From Maricaulis sp947259345 (GTDB lineage: Bacteria > Pseudomonadota > Alphaproteobacteria > Caulobacterales > Maricaulaceae): 64,000 nucleotides of DNA. Within the stretch, counting starts at the first letter, position 1. Each line of letters starts with the position of its first letter. Both the position numbers and the translations under genes were made by a program. The stretch is taken from assembly GCA_965217205.1 (NCBI GenBank), contig OZ244254.1, positions 3,453,393-3,517,392 of the forward strand, in the 5' to 3' direction. The notes under the pieces are model-generated. The model saw nothing but the letters and a program-made list of their open reading frames with translations. It did no database searches and was not told where the DNA came from. Below are positions 8,876 through 18,340 of the stretch, in pieces.

Positions 8876-9535
8876 CTGTTCAGGATCAACCAGTTCGATC
8901 CGGTCTTTAAGCTTCTGGAGCAGCCCTTTTCTCTGCAGGTCATTGATCGTGCGCGAGGCGGTTTCCCGAGTGGTGTTCACGCGCGAAGCCAATTCCTTCA
9001 TGGACGGGGCAGGCTTGATAACCCGCGCCGTTCCGTCCGAGCCGACCGGTTGGGACATGCGCAGCAATTCGGCGTAGATTCGCCCCGGTGCCGACAAGGC
9101 TGAAAGCTCGAACATGCGTTGCGTGGTATGCTGAACACGTCGCGCCAGGATGCGAGCGAGTGCCAAGCCTATTTGGCCATGCCGGCGCATCAGATCAAAG
9201 AATGTCCTGCCGTCATAGACGGCGAGGTCACAGTCGGATTCTGCGATAATACCGGAGATGCGCGGCGCTCCGGTCAGCGCGGCGAGCTCGCCGAAAACAG
9301 CACCGGCCTCGAAAGCGTCGAGCCAAATTTCCTGACCATTCTCGGACAAAAGGACAACCCGAGCCCGTCCTCTGAGCAATAGGAAAACCCGATCATCGGC
9401 TTCGTCCTGGGCGATGATCGCTGTGCCAGCGGACACACGGGTTCGGTCCGCTCGGGCCACCATCTCCTGGCGAGGCGCTGCGCCCGCAACCCCCAGGTCA
9501 TTGAGGGCCTCATTCCAAGACGTATCGAGCTTCAT
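8849..9535 (-). CDS. Crp/Fnr-family transcription regulator
   Basis: A 228-residue regulator. The N-terminal half is a cyclic-nucleotide-binding fold (V-F-L-L-L-R-G-R-A-R-V, then F-G-E-L-A-A-L-T-G-A-P-R-I-S in the phosphate-binding cassette, keeping the Glu and Arg). A dimerisation helix follows, then a winged-helix DNA-binding domain with the recognition segment M-K-E-L-A-S-R-V-N-T-T-R-E-T-A-S-R-T. No Fnr-type cysteine cluster is seen, so a cyclic nucleotide or other small ligand is more likely than an iron-sulfur cluster. ATG 9535 is preceded by GGGA six bases away. It is transcribed toward the cyclase gene and overlaps it tail to tail, which makes it a candidate reader of that cyclase's product (inference). 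Confidence 0.87.
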   Translation of the reverse strand: MKLDTSWNEALNDLGVAGAAPRQEMVARADRTRVSAGTAIIAQDEADDRVFLLLRGRARVVLLSENGQEIWLDAFEAGAVFGELAALTGAPRISGIIAESDCDLAVYDGRTFFDLMRRHGQIGLALARILARRVQHTTQRMFELSALSAPGRIYAELLRMSQPVGSDGTARVIKPAPSMKELASRVNTTRETASRTINDLQRKGLLQKLKDRIELVDPEQLDRLRGSS

Positions 9536-9716
9536 GAGGTTTCCCGGCGGCCCAACTGCCACGTATGCGTGGCGAAACATGGCGACAAACCTAGTGGGCT
9601 TCATCAAAAAAGCCAGCAAATTCTAGCGCTTGACCTGCGGAGGGCTCGGTTTTTCATCGCCATGCGGATGGAAGGCGGCTAGGTTCAAGTGAACAGTGTT
9701 TTCTCGGGAGACGGTC

Positions 9717-11696
9717 ATGCGGGTACCGATACTCATTCTGGCAGGCCTGTGTTGTCTGCTTGCGGGTTGCGGTGAGGGCGATCCGGTCACCGCGGCGACC
9801 AGCGGGCCCGATGGGCCGGACGCGGCCGGTTTTCTGCCGGCAGCACCGAGCGTCGCGCGCGACCATGCCGAAACCTCCGCCCGTCTGGCGGCCTACCCGT
9901 CGCAGGACGACCGCCTCGTTCTGCGCGGTTTTGTCGGGCGCGACGAGAATCTTGAGATCCGTAATCCCGACGGCGCGGTGATCTGGCGTCCGGCGGACTA
10001 TGCCTTCCTCGAGGCGGCGCCGACGGACAGCGTGCATCCGGGTCTGTGGCGCCAGGCTGCGCTGAACCAGGCGCATGGTCTGTTCGAGGTCGCGCCGGGT
10101 ATCCACCAGGTGCGCGGCTATGATCTGGCGAACATGTCGATCATCGCCGGTGAGACCGGCTGGATCATCATAGACCCTCTGACCTCGGTCGAGACGGCGC
10201 AGGCCGCACTGGACCTGGTCAATCGCGAACTCGGCGAACGGCCCGTCAGCGCGGTCATCCTGACCCATTCCCATATCGATCATTTCGGCGGCGCCGGTGC
10301 GGTCGCCGGGCCGGATACGCCGGTGATTGCACCGGCCGGATTTCTCGAGGCCGCGGTCAGCGAGAATGTCATGGCCGGCATCGTGATGGGGCGGCGGGCC
10401 GGTTATATGTATGGGACCCGCTTGCCGCGGTCGGAACGCGGCCATGTCGGTTCGGGACTTGGCAGGCACCCGGCGCTCGGCACCCATACGATCGCAGCGC
10501 CAACGCATATTATTGATCACACAGGTCAGACGCTGGAGATCGATGGCGTGCGTATGGAATTCCAGTATGCGCCGGAGACCGAGGCACCGGCCGAGCTGAC
10601 CGTCTATTTCCCGGACCTGGAGGCCTGGTGCGGGGCCGAACTGGTTTCGCGCACCCTGCACAATCTCTACACGCTGCGCGGCGCCCAGGTGCGCGATGCC
10701 CTGGCCTGGTCGGACGCGATTGGCGAGGCGCTGACGCGGTTCGGGTCGCGCACCGAGGTGATCTTCAACAGCCATCACTGGCCGGTCTGGGGCGCGTCCG
10801 AGAGCGCTGAATTCCTGACCGCCCAGCGCGATGTCTATAAATATATCCACGACCAGACCCTGCGTCTCGCTGCGCAAGGCCTCCGCCCGGACGAGATTGC
10901 CGAAACCATCACCCTGCCGGACAGCCTGCAGCCGGTCTTCGCCGTCCAGGGCTATTACGGCACGCTCAAACATAATTCCCGGGCCGTCTATCAACGCTAT
11001 TTCGGTTGGTATGACGGTGTCCCGGCTCATCTCGATCCCCTGCCGAGGGGCGAGGCCGCGCATCGCTATGTTGCGGCCATGGGCGGTCTGGATGCGGTAC
11101 TGGCACTCGGCGATGAAGCCCTGGCGTCGGGTGAGTTTCGCTGGGCGGCGGAGTTGTCCCAGCATGCTGTCTTTGCAGAACCGGACTCGCCGTCGGCGCG
11201 CTCACTCCTGGCCCGGTCCTATGAACAATTGGGCTATCGCGCCGAAAGCGCCCCCTGGCGTGATGTCTACCTGACTGGCGCTTATGAGTTGCGCCATGGC
11301 GTCGAGGCGCTCGACGCAACGGCGGCCGGGACGGCTATCCTGCAGTCTATCCCGCTCGACATGTTCTTTGCCGCCATGGCGACCCGGTTGGACGGTGAGG
11401 CGGCAGCGCGGCAGGACCGCGTCTTCAATTTCGCCTTTACCGATGTTGATGAGCATTACGTGATCCGTCTGTCCAACGGCGTGATGCACCATCAGGCTGG
11501 GCCGCCGGTCGATGCGGCCGATGCCAGTGTCACCCTGACCCGGGCCTTCTGGCTGCGCTTGCTGCAGCAGGAGGCCGGGCTGATGCAGATGATCGGCTCG
11601 GACGAGTTCGCCGTCACCGGCGACCGGCTCGCCCTGTTCGGCTTTTTTGCCATGCTGGAACAGCCTGATCCGGGATTTGCGATTGTTACGCCGTAG
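9717..11696 (+). CDS. Alkyl/aryl-sulfatase, SdsA1/BDS1 family lipoprotein
   Basis: A 659-residue exported enzyme. The N terminus is a lipoprotein signal with lipobox L-L-A-G-C (Cys18), so the mature protein should be membrane-anchored. A metallo-beta-lactamase domain follows with the dinuclear zinc motif T-H-S-H-I-D-H (His184, His186, Asp188, His189) and a later F-N-S-H-H-W-P block. After it come a helical dimerisation region (about 400-530) and a C-terminal SCP2-like domain (about 540-659), the order seen in alkylsulfatases such as SdsA1. The expected reaction is hydrolysis of primary alkyl sulfates such as dodecyl sulfate to alcohol and sulfate. Length matches the family. It starts a run of three exported hydrolases in the same direction. 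Confidence 0.85.
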   Translation: MRVPILILAGLCCLLAGCGEGDPVTAATSGPDGPDAAGFLPAAPSVARDHAETSARLAAYPSQDDRLVLRGFVGRDENLEIRNPDGAVIWRPADYAFLEAAPTDSVHPGLWRQAALNQAHGLFEVAPGIHQVRGYDLANMSIIAGETGWIIIDPLTSVETAQAALDLVNRELGERPVSAVILTHSHIDHFGGAGAVAGPDTPVIAPAGFLEAAVSENVMAGIVMGRRAGYMYGTRLPRSERGHVGSGLGRHPALGTHTIAAPTHIIDHTGQTLEIDGVRMEFQYAPETEAPAELTVYFPDLEAWCGAELVSRTLHNLYTLRGAQVRDALAWSDAIGEALTRFGSRTEVIFNSHHWPVWGASESAEFLTAQRDVYKYIHDQTLRLAAQGLRPDEIAETITLPDSLQPVFAVQGYYGTLKHNSRAVYQRYFGWYDGVPAHLDPLPRGEAAHRYVAAMGGLDAVLALGDEALASGEFRWAAELSQHAVFAEPDSPSARSLLARSYEQLGYRAESAPWRDVYLTGAYELRHGVEALDATAAGTAILQSIPLDMFFAAMATRLDGEAAARQDRVFNFAFTDVDEHYVIRLSNGVMHHQAGPPVDAADASVTLTRAFWLRLLQQEAGLMQMIGSDEFAVTGDRLALFGFFAMLEQPDPGFAIVTP

Positions 11697-11769
11697 TTCG
11701 CTGGTTCAGGGCTTTTGCCAGCGCCTCAAAACCTGATTAACTGCGCCATCAATTTGACCGGGGGGTTTC

Positions 11770-14433
11770 ATGTACCGCGCCATTCTTGCTGCCAGCCTTG
11801 CCGTCATCACCGCTTGCGGAGGCGCCCTGGCGCAGACGACGCCCTTCGAGACCCGCTATGACCCGGCCATCCCGGATTCCCGAGCGGCTTTCGGCTATGG
11901 GTTTGGCGAGGAAATCACGCCGCCCGAAGACGCGATCGACTATCTCTACACGCTTGAAGCCGCCGCGCCGGACCGGGTCGAAGTGGTTGAATACGCCCGC
12001 AGCTGGGAAGGCCGTCTGCTCGCCTATGCTGTGATCGCCAGCCCCGACACGCTGGCCCGTGTTGACGAGATCCAGTCCGGTCTTGCCAGCCTCGCCGACC
12101 CGCGCGGCCTTGATGCGGCCAGTCGCGCCTCGTTGATCGCTGAATTGCCGGCGGTGGTCTGGCTGTCCTACGGCGTGCACGGCAACGAAATCTCCTCGAC
12201 CGATGCCGGTTTGCGCACGGCGTATCACCTGCTGGCAGCGCAGGATGACCCGATCGTCGAGACGATTTTCGAGAACACGATTGTCGTCGTCGATCCGACC
12301 CAGAATCCCGATGGCCGCAACCGTTTCATCCAGAGCTTCCGGGCCGCGCGCGGGCTGGAGTCCAGCGCTGACCGCTACACCGCCGAGCATGACGAACCCT
12401 GGCCGGGCGGGCGCTACAACCACTATCTGTTCGACCTCAATCGCGACTGGTTTGCCCGTACCCAGCCGGAAACCCGTGGCCGCACCCAGGCCATTCTCGA
12501 CTGGCGACCGGTGGTGGTGGTGGATGCGCACGAGATGAGCGGCGACAGCACCTATTTCTTTGCCCCCTCGGCCGAGCCCTTCAATCCGGAAATCGTGCAA
12601 TCCCAGCGCGATGCCCAGGAGCTGATCGGACGCAATCACGGCAACTGGTTTGACCGCCTCGGCTATGCCTTCTTCACGCGTGAAGTCTATGACGCCTTCT
12701 ATCCGGGTTATGGCGATATGTGGCCGACCCTGCAGGGCGCCGTGGCCATGACCTATGAGCAGGGCTCGGCGCGCGGGCTGGAATGGCGCCGTCGCGACGG
12801 GTCCCTGCTGACCTATGGCGATGGGGTGGACCACCACTTCGTGGCCAGCATTTCCACAGCCCAGGTCGTCGCTGAAAACCGCGAGCGCTTCCTGTCAGAC
12901 TTTGTCGCCTTCCGCGACAGCGCGGCAAGCAGTTCAACTGATCCGCAGGCGATGATGCTGTCCCTGAGCGGCAATCGCTGGGGCGCGGAACGCATGGCCC
13001 GGAATCTCGCCGCGCAGGGCATTGAGGTCGGCCGCGTCGCACCCGGCGTCTCGGCCTGTGGCGCCCGCTTTGAGGAGGGCGGTTTCCTGGTCCGCTTTGA
13101 TCAGCCGGCCGGGCGCCTGGCCCGGACCCTGTTGGTGCCGACCACAGACCTGCCCGCCGATTTCATGGCCGAGCAGGAACGGCGGCGTGCCGAGGGGCTG
13201 GGACACGAGCTGTATGACGTGACCGCCTGGTCGCTGCCGCTCATGAGCAATGTCGACGCCACATCCTGCCGTCGTACGCCGCCTATCTCGACCGAGGCGG
13301 TGGAGCCGGAAGCCCCGATTGAACGGGTGACCACGGACCACAGCGCTGACTGGGGTTATGTCATTCCCTGGACCGATGCCGGCCAGGCCCGGCTCGTCGC
13401 CGCGCTCGGGCGCGAAGGCGTGATGATGCGGACCAGTGACCTGGCCTTCCGGATCGGAGATCGCCGTTTCCCGCGCGGCTCTGTCGTCATTCCGCGCCAT
13501 GGCGCACCGGAGGATCTTGATGCCTTGATCAGCCGCCTCGCGGCCGAGAGCGGGGCGCATTTCGAGGGCATGGAGTCGAGCTGGGTTGATGAAGGCCCCA
13601 ATCCGGGCAGCGGCAATTTCCTGACCCTGCGCGCCCCCAGCGTCGCCATGCTGTGGGACGAGGGTACGGACCCGACGTCCGCCGGTGCGACCCGCTATGT
13701 TCTCGAACGCCGCTATGATATTCCGGTCTCGGTGATCCGGACCGGATCGGTCAGCCGCGCCCAGCTGGACAATTACGATGTGCTGATCATCCCCGAGCAG
13801 GGCTGGACGGGCCTGTCCGGTGCGCTGGGCAGTTCGGGGACTGCCGCCATCCGCACCTATGTGCGCGGCGGTGGCATCCTGGTTGGTCTGGGCGATGCCA
13901 CCCGCTGGCTGGCCGATTCCGATACCGGCCTGATCCCGGCCCAGCGCGAGCGAGCCGCCGATGCCCCGCGCGACGCGTCTGCCGGGTCCGGCGAGATCGT
14001 CGATGGTACGGTGCTGGCCAATGAGGGCGAGTTGCAGGTCCTCGAGGCGGAAGCGGGAGCCTTGCCCGAATCCTCGCCGGGGGCCCTTGTCAATGTTGAG
14101 GCCAACACCAATGCCTGGATGTCGGCTGGATATACGGATGGTGCCGCGGCGCTGGTGATGGGGTCGGATATCTATGCCCCGGTCTCGATGGGCGATGCGA
14201 CGACCGCGCTGCGCTTTGCCGCGCGTGAGGAGCTGCTCGCCGGCGGCTATCTCTGGGAGGAATATGCCGACCAGCTGGCGCTGAAGCCTTTCGTCCTGTC
14301 GACCCGTCAGGGCGCCGGTCAGGTCGTGGCCATCACGCAATCACCGACAACGCGCGCCTATCTCGAAGGGCTGGACCTTCTGCTCCTGAACGCGGTACTC
14401 CTCGGGCCGGCACACTCTCGCGCCCTGCGCTGA
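11770..14433 (+). CDS. Secreted M14-family zinc carboxypeptidase
   Basis: An 887-residue exported metallopeptidase. The first 22 residues form a Sec signal peptide ending A-L-A-Q. The peptidase domain shows the first zinc pair in Y-G-V-H-G-N-E-I-S-S (His137, Glu140) and the third ligand candidate in V-V-V-D-A-H-E-M-S-G (His254), with the substrate-side segment D-P-T-Q-N-P-D-G-R-N between them. The remaining 500 or so residues have no motif I can name and include a region (about 630-760) that looks like a glutamine-amidotransferase-like fold, as seen in large M14 proteins. It likely trims peptides in the periplasm or outside the cell. The gap to the upstream sulfatase gene is 73 bases. Confidence 0.85.
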   Translation: MYRAILAASLAVITACGGALAQTTPFETRYDPAIPDSRAAFGYGFGEEITPPEDAIDYLYTLEAAAPDRVEVVEYARSWEGRLLAYAVIASPDTLARVDEIQSGLASLADPRGLDAASRASLIAELPAVVWLSYGVHGNEISSTDAGLRTAYHLLAAQDDPIVETIFENTIVVVDPTQNPDGRNRFIQSFRAARGLESSADRYTAEHDEPWPGGRYNHYLFDLNRDWFARTQPETRGRTQAILDWRPVVVVDAHEMSGDSTYFFAPSAEPFNPEIVQSQRDAQELIGRNHGNWFDRLGYAFFTREVYDAFYPGYGDMWPTLQGAVAMTYEQGSARGLEWRRRDGSLLTYGDGVDHHFVASISTAQVVAENRERFLSDFVAFRDSAASSSTDPQAMMLSLSGNRWGAERMARNLAAQGIEVGRVAPGVSACGARFEEGGFLVRFDQPAGRLARTLLVPTTDLPADFMAEQERRRAEGLGHELYDVTAWSLPLMSNVDATSCRRTPPISTEAVEPEAPIERVTTDHSADWGYVIPWTDAGQARLVAALGREGVMMRTSDLAFRIGDRRFPRGSVVIPRHGAPEDLDALISRLAAESGAHFEGMESSWVDEGPNPGSGNFLTLRAPSVAMLWDEGTDPTSAGATRYVLERRYDIPVSVIRTGSVSRAQLDNYDVLIIPEQGWTGLSGALGSSGTAAIRTYVRGGGILVGLGDATRWLADSDTGLIPAQRERAADAPRDASAGSGEIVDGTVLANEGELQVLEAEAGALPESSPGALVNVEANTNAWMSAGYTDGAAALVMGSDIYAPVSMGDATTALRFAAREELLAGGYLWEEYADQLALKPFVLSTRQGAGQVVAITQSPTTRAYLEGLDLLLLNAVLLGPAHSRALR

Positions 14434-14501
14434 GGATTTCGGGCAAACGGTTTCAATCAGGTCGCGGCGCCTTGGCGCCGTGACCGGTGACGGAGTTTGC
14501 A

Positions 14502-15401
14502 ATGATGACATGGCGTGCCGGGTATTCCGGCCTTGCAGTGGCGCTGCTGGCGGCCACGCTTCTTTCCCCCCTTTCCGCTTCTGCCCAGGGCGCGCCGGAC
14601 TTCTCCCCAATGGCCTTGGCCGACAATCTCGATTTCCTGCGCGCCAATACGCCGGTCGGGAATCCCTCGACCCTGCTTTATCGCGGTGAGGATTTTGTGC
14701 TGGTTGTCGATCCGGGGCTCGAGCACACGGCGGAGCTGCTTTCCGAGACGGTGGCAGGCGAACTGGGAGAGGGGACGCTCTATGCGGTCACCACCCACGC
14801 CCACCGGGACCATATGGACGCCGCCCCGGCCCTGCCGCGTCCGCTCGTCCAGATCGCGACCGCGCATCAGTTCGACGATCTGCCCGTCCAGCCGGGGATG
14901 ACGCGCCTCGCGGTGGACGGTGAGATCTCGCTCGGTGGCGGTGCGGTCCGGATCGGGAACTTCCCGAACGCCGCTGCCCATACCGGAGGTGATCTCTGGA
15001 TCCATTTCCCGGACGCGGGTGTGCTGGCCGTGGGCGATCATTTCTTCCTCGACCGCTACCCTATCATTGACGTCGCCGGCGGCGGCGATCCGGCGGGCTA
15101 TTTCGCCAATATCGACTGGATGGTCGAGACCTTCCCGGCGGAGACACGCGTCGTCCCGGGCCATTCGACATTCGGGCCCGCCGCGCCGCGTGTGGCAACA
15201 CTGGGCGACCTCGCGAGCTGGGCTGCCGAGCTGCGAAACTCGGTCTCAGTGATCCGACAGATGGCGGCGCAGGGTCTGAGCGAGGCCGAGATCGTCGAGG
15301 CCGGCTTGGGGCCGCGTTTCGTCCATCTGAACGAACGCCCCCGCTTTGTCTCGGAAGAGCGCTGGATCGGCTTCGTCCTGGCCAATCCGCCGCAGCGCTA
15401 G
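14502..15401 (+). CDS. Exported metallo-beta-lactamase-fold hydrolase
   Basis: A 299-residue protein with a signal peptide (to about residue 30, S-A-S-A-Q-G) and a metallo-beta-lactamase fold. The zinc motif T-T-H-A-H-R-D-H-M-D (His99, His101, Asp103, His104) is complete; further candidate ligands are in A-A-A-H-T-G-G-D, V-G-D-H-F-F and V-V-P-G-H-S. This resembles generic periplasmic MBL hydrolases rather than a recognised beta-lactamase, so no substrate is assigned. ATG 14502 has a CGGAG box six bases upstream; the second ATG at 14505 is also possible. It follows the M14 peptidase by 68 bases and converges with the ABC-F gene, 3 bases apart. Confidence 0.8.
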   Translation: MMTWRAGYSGLAVALLAATLLSPLSASAQGAPDFSPMALADNLDFLRANTPVGNPSTLLYRGEDFVLVVDPGLEHTAELLSETVAGELGEGTLYAVTTHAHRDHMDAAPALPRPLVQIATAHQFDDLPVQPGMTRLAVDGEISLGGGAVRIGNFPNAAAHTGGDLWIHFPDAGVLAVGDHFFLDRYPIIDVAGGGDPAGYFANIDWMVETFPAETRVVPGHSTFGPAAPRVATLGDLASWAAELRNSVSVIRQMAAQGLSEAEIVEAGLGPRFVHLNERPRFVSEERWIGFVLANPPQR

Positions 15402-15404
15402 CGC

Positions 15405-17228
15405 CTAGCCCTCGCCCTCAATCTCTTCGCGCAGGGCTTCCAGTTCCAGCCAGCGGTCTTCCTTGTCGGCCCGCTCCTGCATGGCAGCGCCGAGGCGTTC
15501 GGAAACCTTTGTGAAGCGGGCGCTATCGGCGAACAGGGCCGGATCGGCCATTTCGGTTTCCAGTCGGGCGATCTCCTCGCTCAGCGCGTCGATCTCGCCG
15601 GGCAGGAGTTTGAGGGCGTAGCGATCCTTGTTGGCCATGCGCTTGCGGTCCGGCTTGGACTGGGCGGCTTGGGCTGCCGCCTTTGACCCGGCCTTGCCGC
15701 CTGAGGCCTTGCCGCCCGTCTTGTCGAGCGCGCTGACGCCGGCGCCGCGTTGGGTGACCATATCGCCATAACCACCGGCATATTCCTGCCAGATGCCATC
15801 GCCTTCCGAGACGATGACGGACGTGCAGCAGCGGTCGAGAAAGTCCCGGTCGTGGGAGACCAGGAAGACCGTGCCGGCATAGTCCGAGATCAGGCCCTGC
15901 AGGAGATCGAGCGTCTCCAGGTCGAGATCATTGGTCGGTTCGTCGAGCACGAGGAGATTGGACGGCAGGGCCAGGGCACGGGCCAGCATGACCCGGGCCC
16001 GCTCACCGCCCGAGAGAACATGGACCGGCGTGTTGGCCTGTTCCGGCGGGAAGAGGAAGTCCTTCATATAGGCCATGACATGCTTGGTCTTGCCGGCGAC
16101 TTCGACCTGGTTGCCCGAGCCTTGGGTGAGTGCTTCCGACAGGGTCCAGTCATCCTTGAGAGCCAGGCGCTTTTGGTCGAGCGAGGCAATTTCAAGCTTG
16201 GTGCCGAGCCGGACCGAGCCCTCATCCGGGGCCAGCTGGCCGGTCAGGATGTTCAGGAGCGTCGTCTTGCCGGCGCCATTGGGACCGACCAGGCCGATGC
16301 GGGCATGGCGGGCAATCTTGGTCGAGAAATCCTTGACGATGGCCCGGTCGCCATAGCTCAGCGAGACCGATTTCGCCTCGGCCACCAGCTTGCCGGAGGC
16401 GTCGGCCTCGGTGCTTTCCAGCTTCACTGTACCTTGCGGTCCGCGATGATCGCGGCGTTGTTGCTTGAGCGCGTTGAGCTCGCCCAGGCGGCGGACATTG
16501 CGCTTGCGCCGGGCGGTGACGCCATAGCGCAGCCAGTCTTCCTCGCGGACGATCTTGCGGTCGAGCTTGTGCAGCTCGTCCTGTTCCTGCTCCAGCACCG
16601 TGTCGCGCCAGGCCTCGAAGGCACCGAAACCCTTGTCCAGCTGCCGGGTCTGGCCACGATCGAGCCAGACGGTCTTGCGGGTCAGGTTTTCCAGGAAGCG
16701 GCGGTCGTGGCTGATCAGGACGAGGGCGGAGCGGCAATGACGCAGCTCCTCCTCCAGCCACTCGATCGCCGGCAGGTCGAGATGGTTGGTCGGCTCGTCG
16801 AGCAGCAGGATGTCCGGATCCGGTGCCAGGGCGCGGACCAGCGCCGCGCGGCGCGCTTCCCCGCCGGACACTTCGCCGGGTATCTCCTCACCGGTCAGGC
16901 CCAGCTTTTCCAGCAGATAGTCGGCGCGATAATCCGCATCGCCTGGCGCCAGCCCGGCCATCACATACTCGCGCAAGGTGGCGTGACCAGTCAGATCCGG
17001 ATCCTGTTCCAGATAGCGGACGGTGGCGCTGGGGTGGACGAAACGGTCGCCCTCATCCGCCTCAACCTGACCGGCGGCGACCTTGAGCAAGGTCGATTTG
17101 CCCGATCCATTTCGCCCGACAAGGCACAGGCGTTCGCCTTCCTCGACCTGCAATTCGGCCCCCGCGAGCAGCGGTGTGACCCCGAAGGTGAGGTGGATGT
17201 TCTGAAGCGTGAGAAGCGGTGGAGCCAT
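15405..17228 (-). CDS. uup: ABC-F family ATPase, Uup-like
   Basis: A 607-residue cytosolic protein with two ABC ATPase domains and no membrane segment. Walker A motifs are G-R-N-G-S-G-K-S-T and G-P-N-G-A-G-K-T-T, signatures V-S-G-G-E and L-S-G-G-E, and both Walker B regions carry L-D-E-P-T-N. The linker between domains is rich in Arg and Lys (T-A-R-R-K-R-N-V-R-R). The C terminus has an Ala/Gly/Lys-rich segment followed by a coiled coil (E-I-D-A-L-S-E-E-I-A-R-L-E), the layout of Uup, which acts on ribosomes and has been linked to transposon excision. ATG 17228 gives the normal family start; upstream ATG 17240 and a TTG lack better ribosome-binding sites. Confidence 0.87.
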   Translation of the reverse strand: MAPPLLTLQNIHLTFGVTPLLAGAELQVEEGERLCLVGRNGSGKSTLLKVAAGQVEADEGDRFVHPSATVRYLEQDPDLTGHATLREYVMAGLAPGDADYRADYLLEKLGLTGEEIPGEVSGGEARRAALVRALAPDPDILLLDEPTNHLDLPAIEWLEEELRHCRSALVLISHDRRFLENLTRKTVWLDRGQTRQLDKGFGAFEAWRDTVLEQEQDELHKLDRKIVREEDWLRYGVTARRKRNVRRLGELNALKQQRRDHRGPQGTVKLESTEADASGKLVAEAKSVSLSYGDRAIVKDFSTKIARHARIGLVGPNGAGKTTLLNILTGQLAPDEGSVRLGTKLEIASLDQKRLALKDDWTLSEALTQGSGNQVEVAGKTKHVMAYMKDFLFPPEQANTPVHVLSGGERARVMLARALALPSNLLVLDEPTNDLDLETLDLLQGLISDYAGTVFLVSHDRDFLDRCCTSVIVSEGDGIWQEYAGGYGDMVTQRGAGVSALDKTGGKASGGKAGSKAAAQAAQSKPDRKRMANKDRYALKLLPGEIDALSEEIARLETEMADPALFADSARFTKVSERLGAAMQERADKEDRWLELEALREEIEGEG

Positions 17229-17424
17229 GAGCCATCGCATACTAGTCCGCGGCTCGCCGGTCACCCGTTTCCGGCAGGATTTCGCTAGGGGGGACAATCC
17301 GCTCTCAGCGTCCCTCTAGCGCCAATCCTGAACAAAGCCTCATTTGCGCCATAATCGGGCGAGGCCTAGGCTTGGTCCAAAGCGATTTCAGAGGGACGCC
17401 GGCGCGAGCGGGCGAGGGACACAT

Positions 17425-18312
17425 ATGCTGACGATCAATAATCTCACCAAGACTTATGGCAATGGCGTGCGCGCCATGGACGGGGTCACGCTGGACATAC
17501 CCAAAGGCATGTTCGGCCTCTTGGGCCCGAACGGCGCCGGCAAGTCGACGCTGATGCGCACGCTGGCGACCCTGCAGGCGCCGGACAGCGGTACGGCGAC
17601 TTTTGATGAGATCGATATCGTCAAGGATCCCAAGGCGCTGCGCGCCACGCTGGGCTATCTGCCGCAGGATTTCGGCGTCTATCCGCGCATGTCGGCGCGG
17701 GCCATGCTCGACCATCTCGCCGTCCTCAAGGGTCTGACCAATGCCAAGGAGCGCAAACAGGTCGTCGAAGCCCTGCTGGAACAGACCAATCTCTCCCAGC
17801 ATGCCAAGAAGTCCGTCGCCTCCTATTCCGGCGGCATGCGCCAGCGCTTCGGTATCGCCCAGGCTCTCCTGGGTGATCCGCAGCTGATCATCGTCGACGA
17901 GCCGACCGCTGGTCTCGACCCGGAAGAGCGCAACCGTTTCCACAATCTCCTCTCGGAAATCGGCGAGAATGTCGTGGTCATCCTGTCGACCCATATCGTC
18001 GAGGACGTCGCCGACCTCTGCCCGAAAATGGCGATCATGAACCAGGGCAAGATTGTCGCCCAGGGCGTTCCGGCCGATCTGGTCAAGGCGCTTGAGGGCA
18101 AGGTGTGGTCCAAGACCGCCGCCAAGTCCGATCTCGCCGAACTGCGCACCCGCCACAATGTCATCTCCGAACGCCTGACCATGGGTCAGGTGATGATCCG
18201 CGTGCTGGCCGACAGCCAGCCGGGCGATGATTTCGCCGCGGCGACGCCGGATCTGGAAGATGTGTATTTCTCGACCATCCGCGGCGGCCAGTCCGACGCG
18301 GCGGCCGCGTAA
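17425..18312 (+). CDS. ABC transporter ATP-binding protein
   Basis: A 295-residue ATPase of the ABC-2 (CcmA-like) type. Walker A is G-P-N-G-A-G-K-S-T (about residue 35), the signature is Y-S-G-G-M-R-Q-R, Walker B ends in I-I-V-D-E-P, and the D-loop is T-A-G-L-D-P. The C-terminal 80 residues lack a second ATPase domain. It should drive the fused permease-peptidase encoded 28 bases downstream, at the cytoplasmic face of the inner membrane. A CGAGGGAC box precedes ATG 17425. The pair resembles uncharacterised ABC-2/M1 systems found in Bacteroidetes and some Proteobacteria; the cargo is unknown. Confidence 0.9.
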   Translation: MLTINNLTKTYGNGVRAMDGVTLDIPKGMFGLLGPNGAGKSTLMRTLATLQAPDSGTATFDEIDIVKDPKALRATLGYLPQDFGVYPRMSARAMLDHLAVLKGLTNAKERKQVVEALLEQTNLSQHAKKSVASYSGGMRQRFGIAQALLGDPQLIIVDEPTAGLDPEERNRFHNLLSEIGENVVVILSTHIVEDVADLCPKMAIMNQGKIVAQGVPADLVKALEGKVWSKTAAKSDLAELRTRHNVISERLTMGQVMIRVLADSQPGDDFAAATPDLEDVYFSTIRGGQSDAAAA

Positions 18313-18340
18313 GTCTCAACCCAGCTGAAAGGAGCACATC

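Noticed and set aside
9654..11165. 503-codon minus-strand frame over the sulfatase gene
   Set aside because: No start context or domain; the plus-strand lipoprotein with THSHIDH motif explains the sequence.
15750..17288. 512-codon open frame on the plus strand, antisense to the ABC-F ATPase
   Set aside because: The minus-strand frame has complete Walker and signature motifs; the antisense frame shows none.
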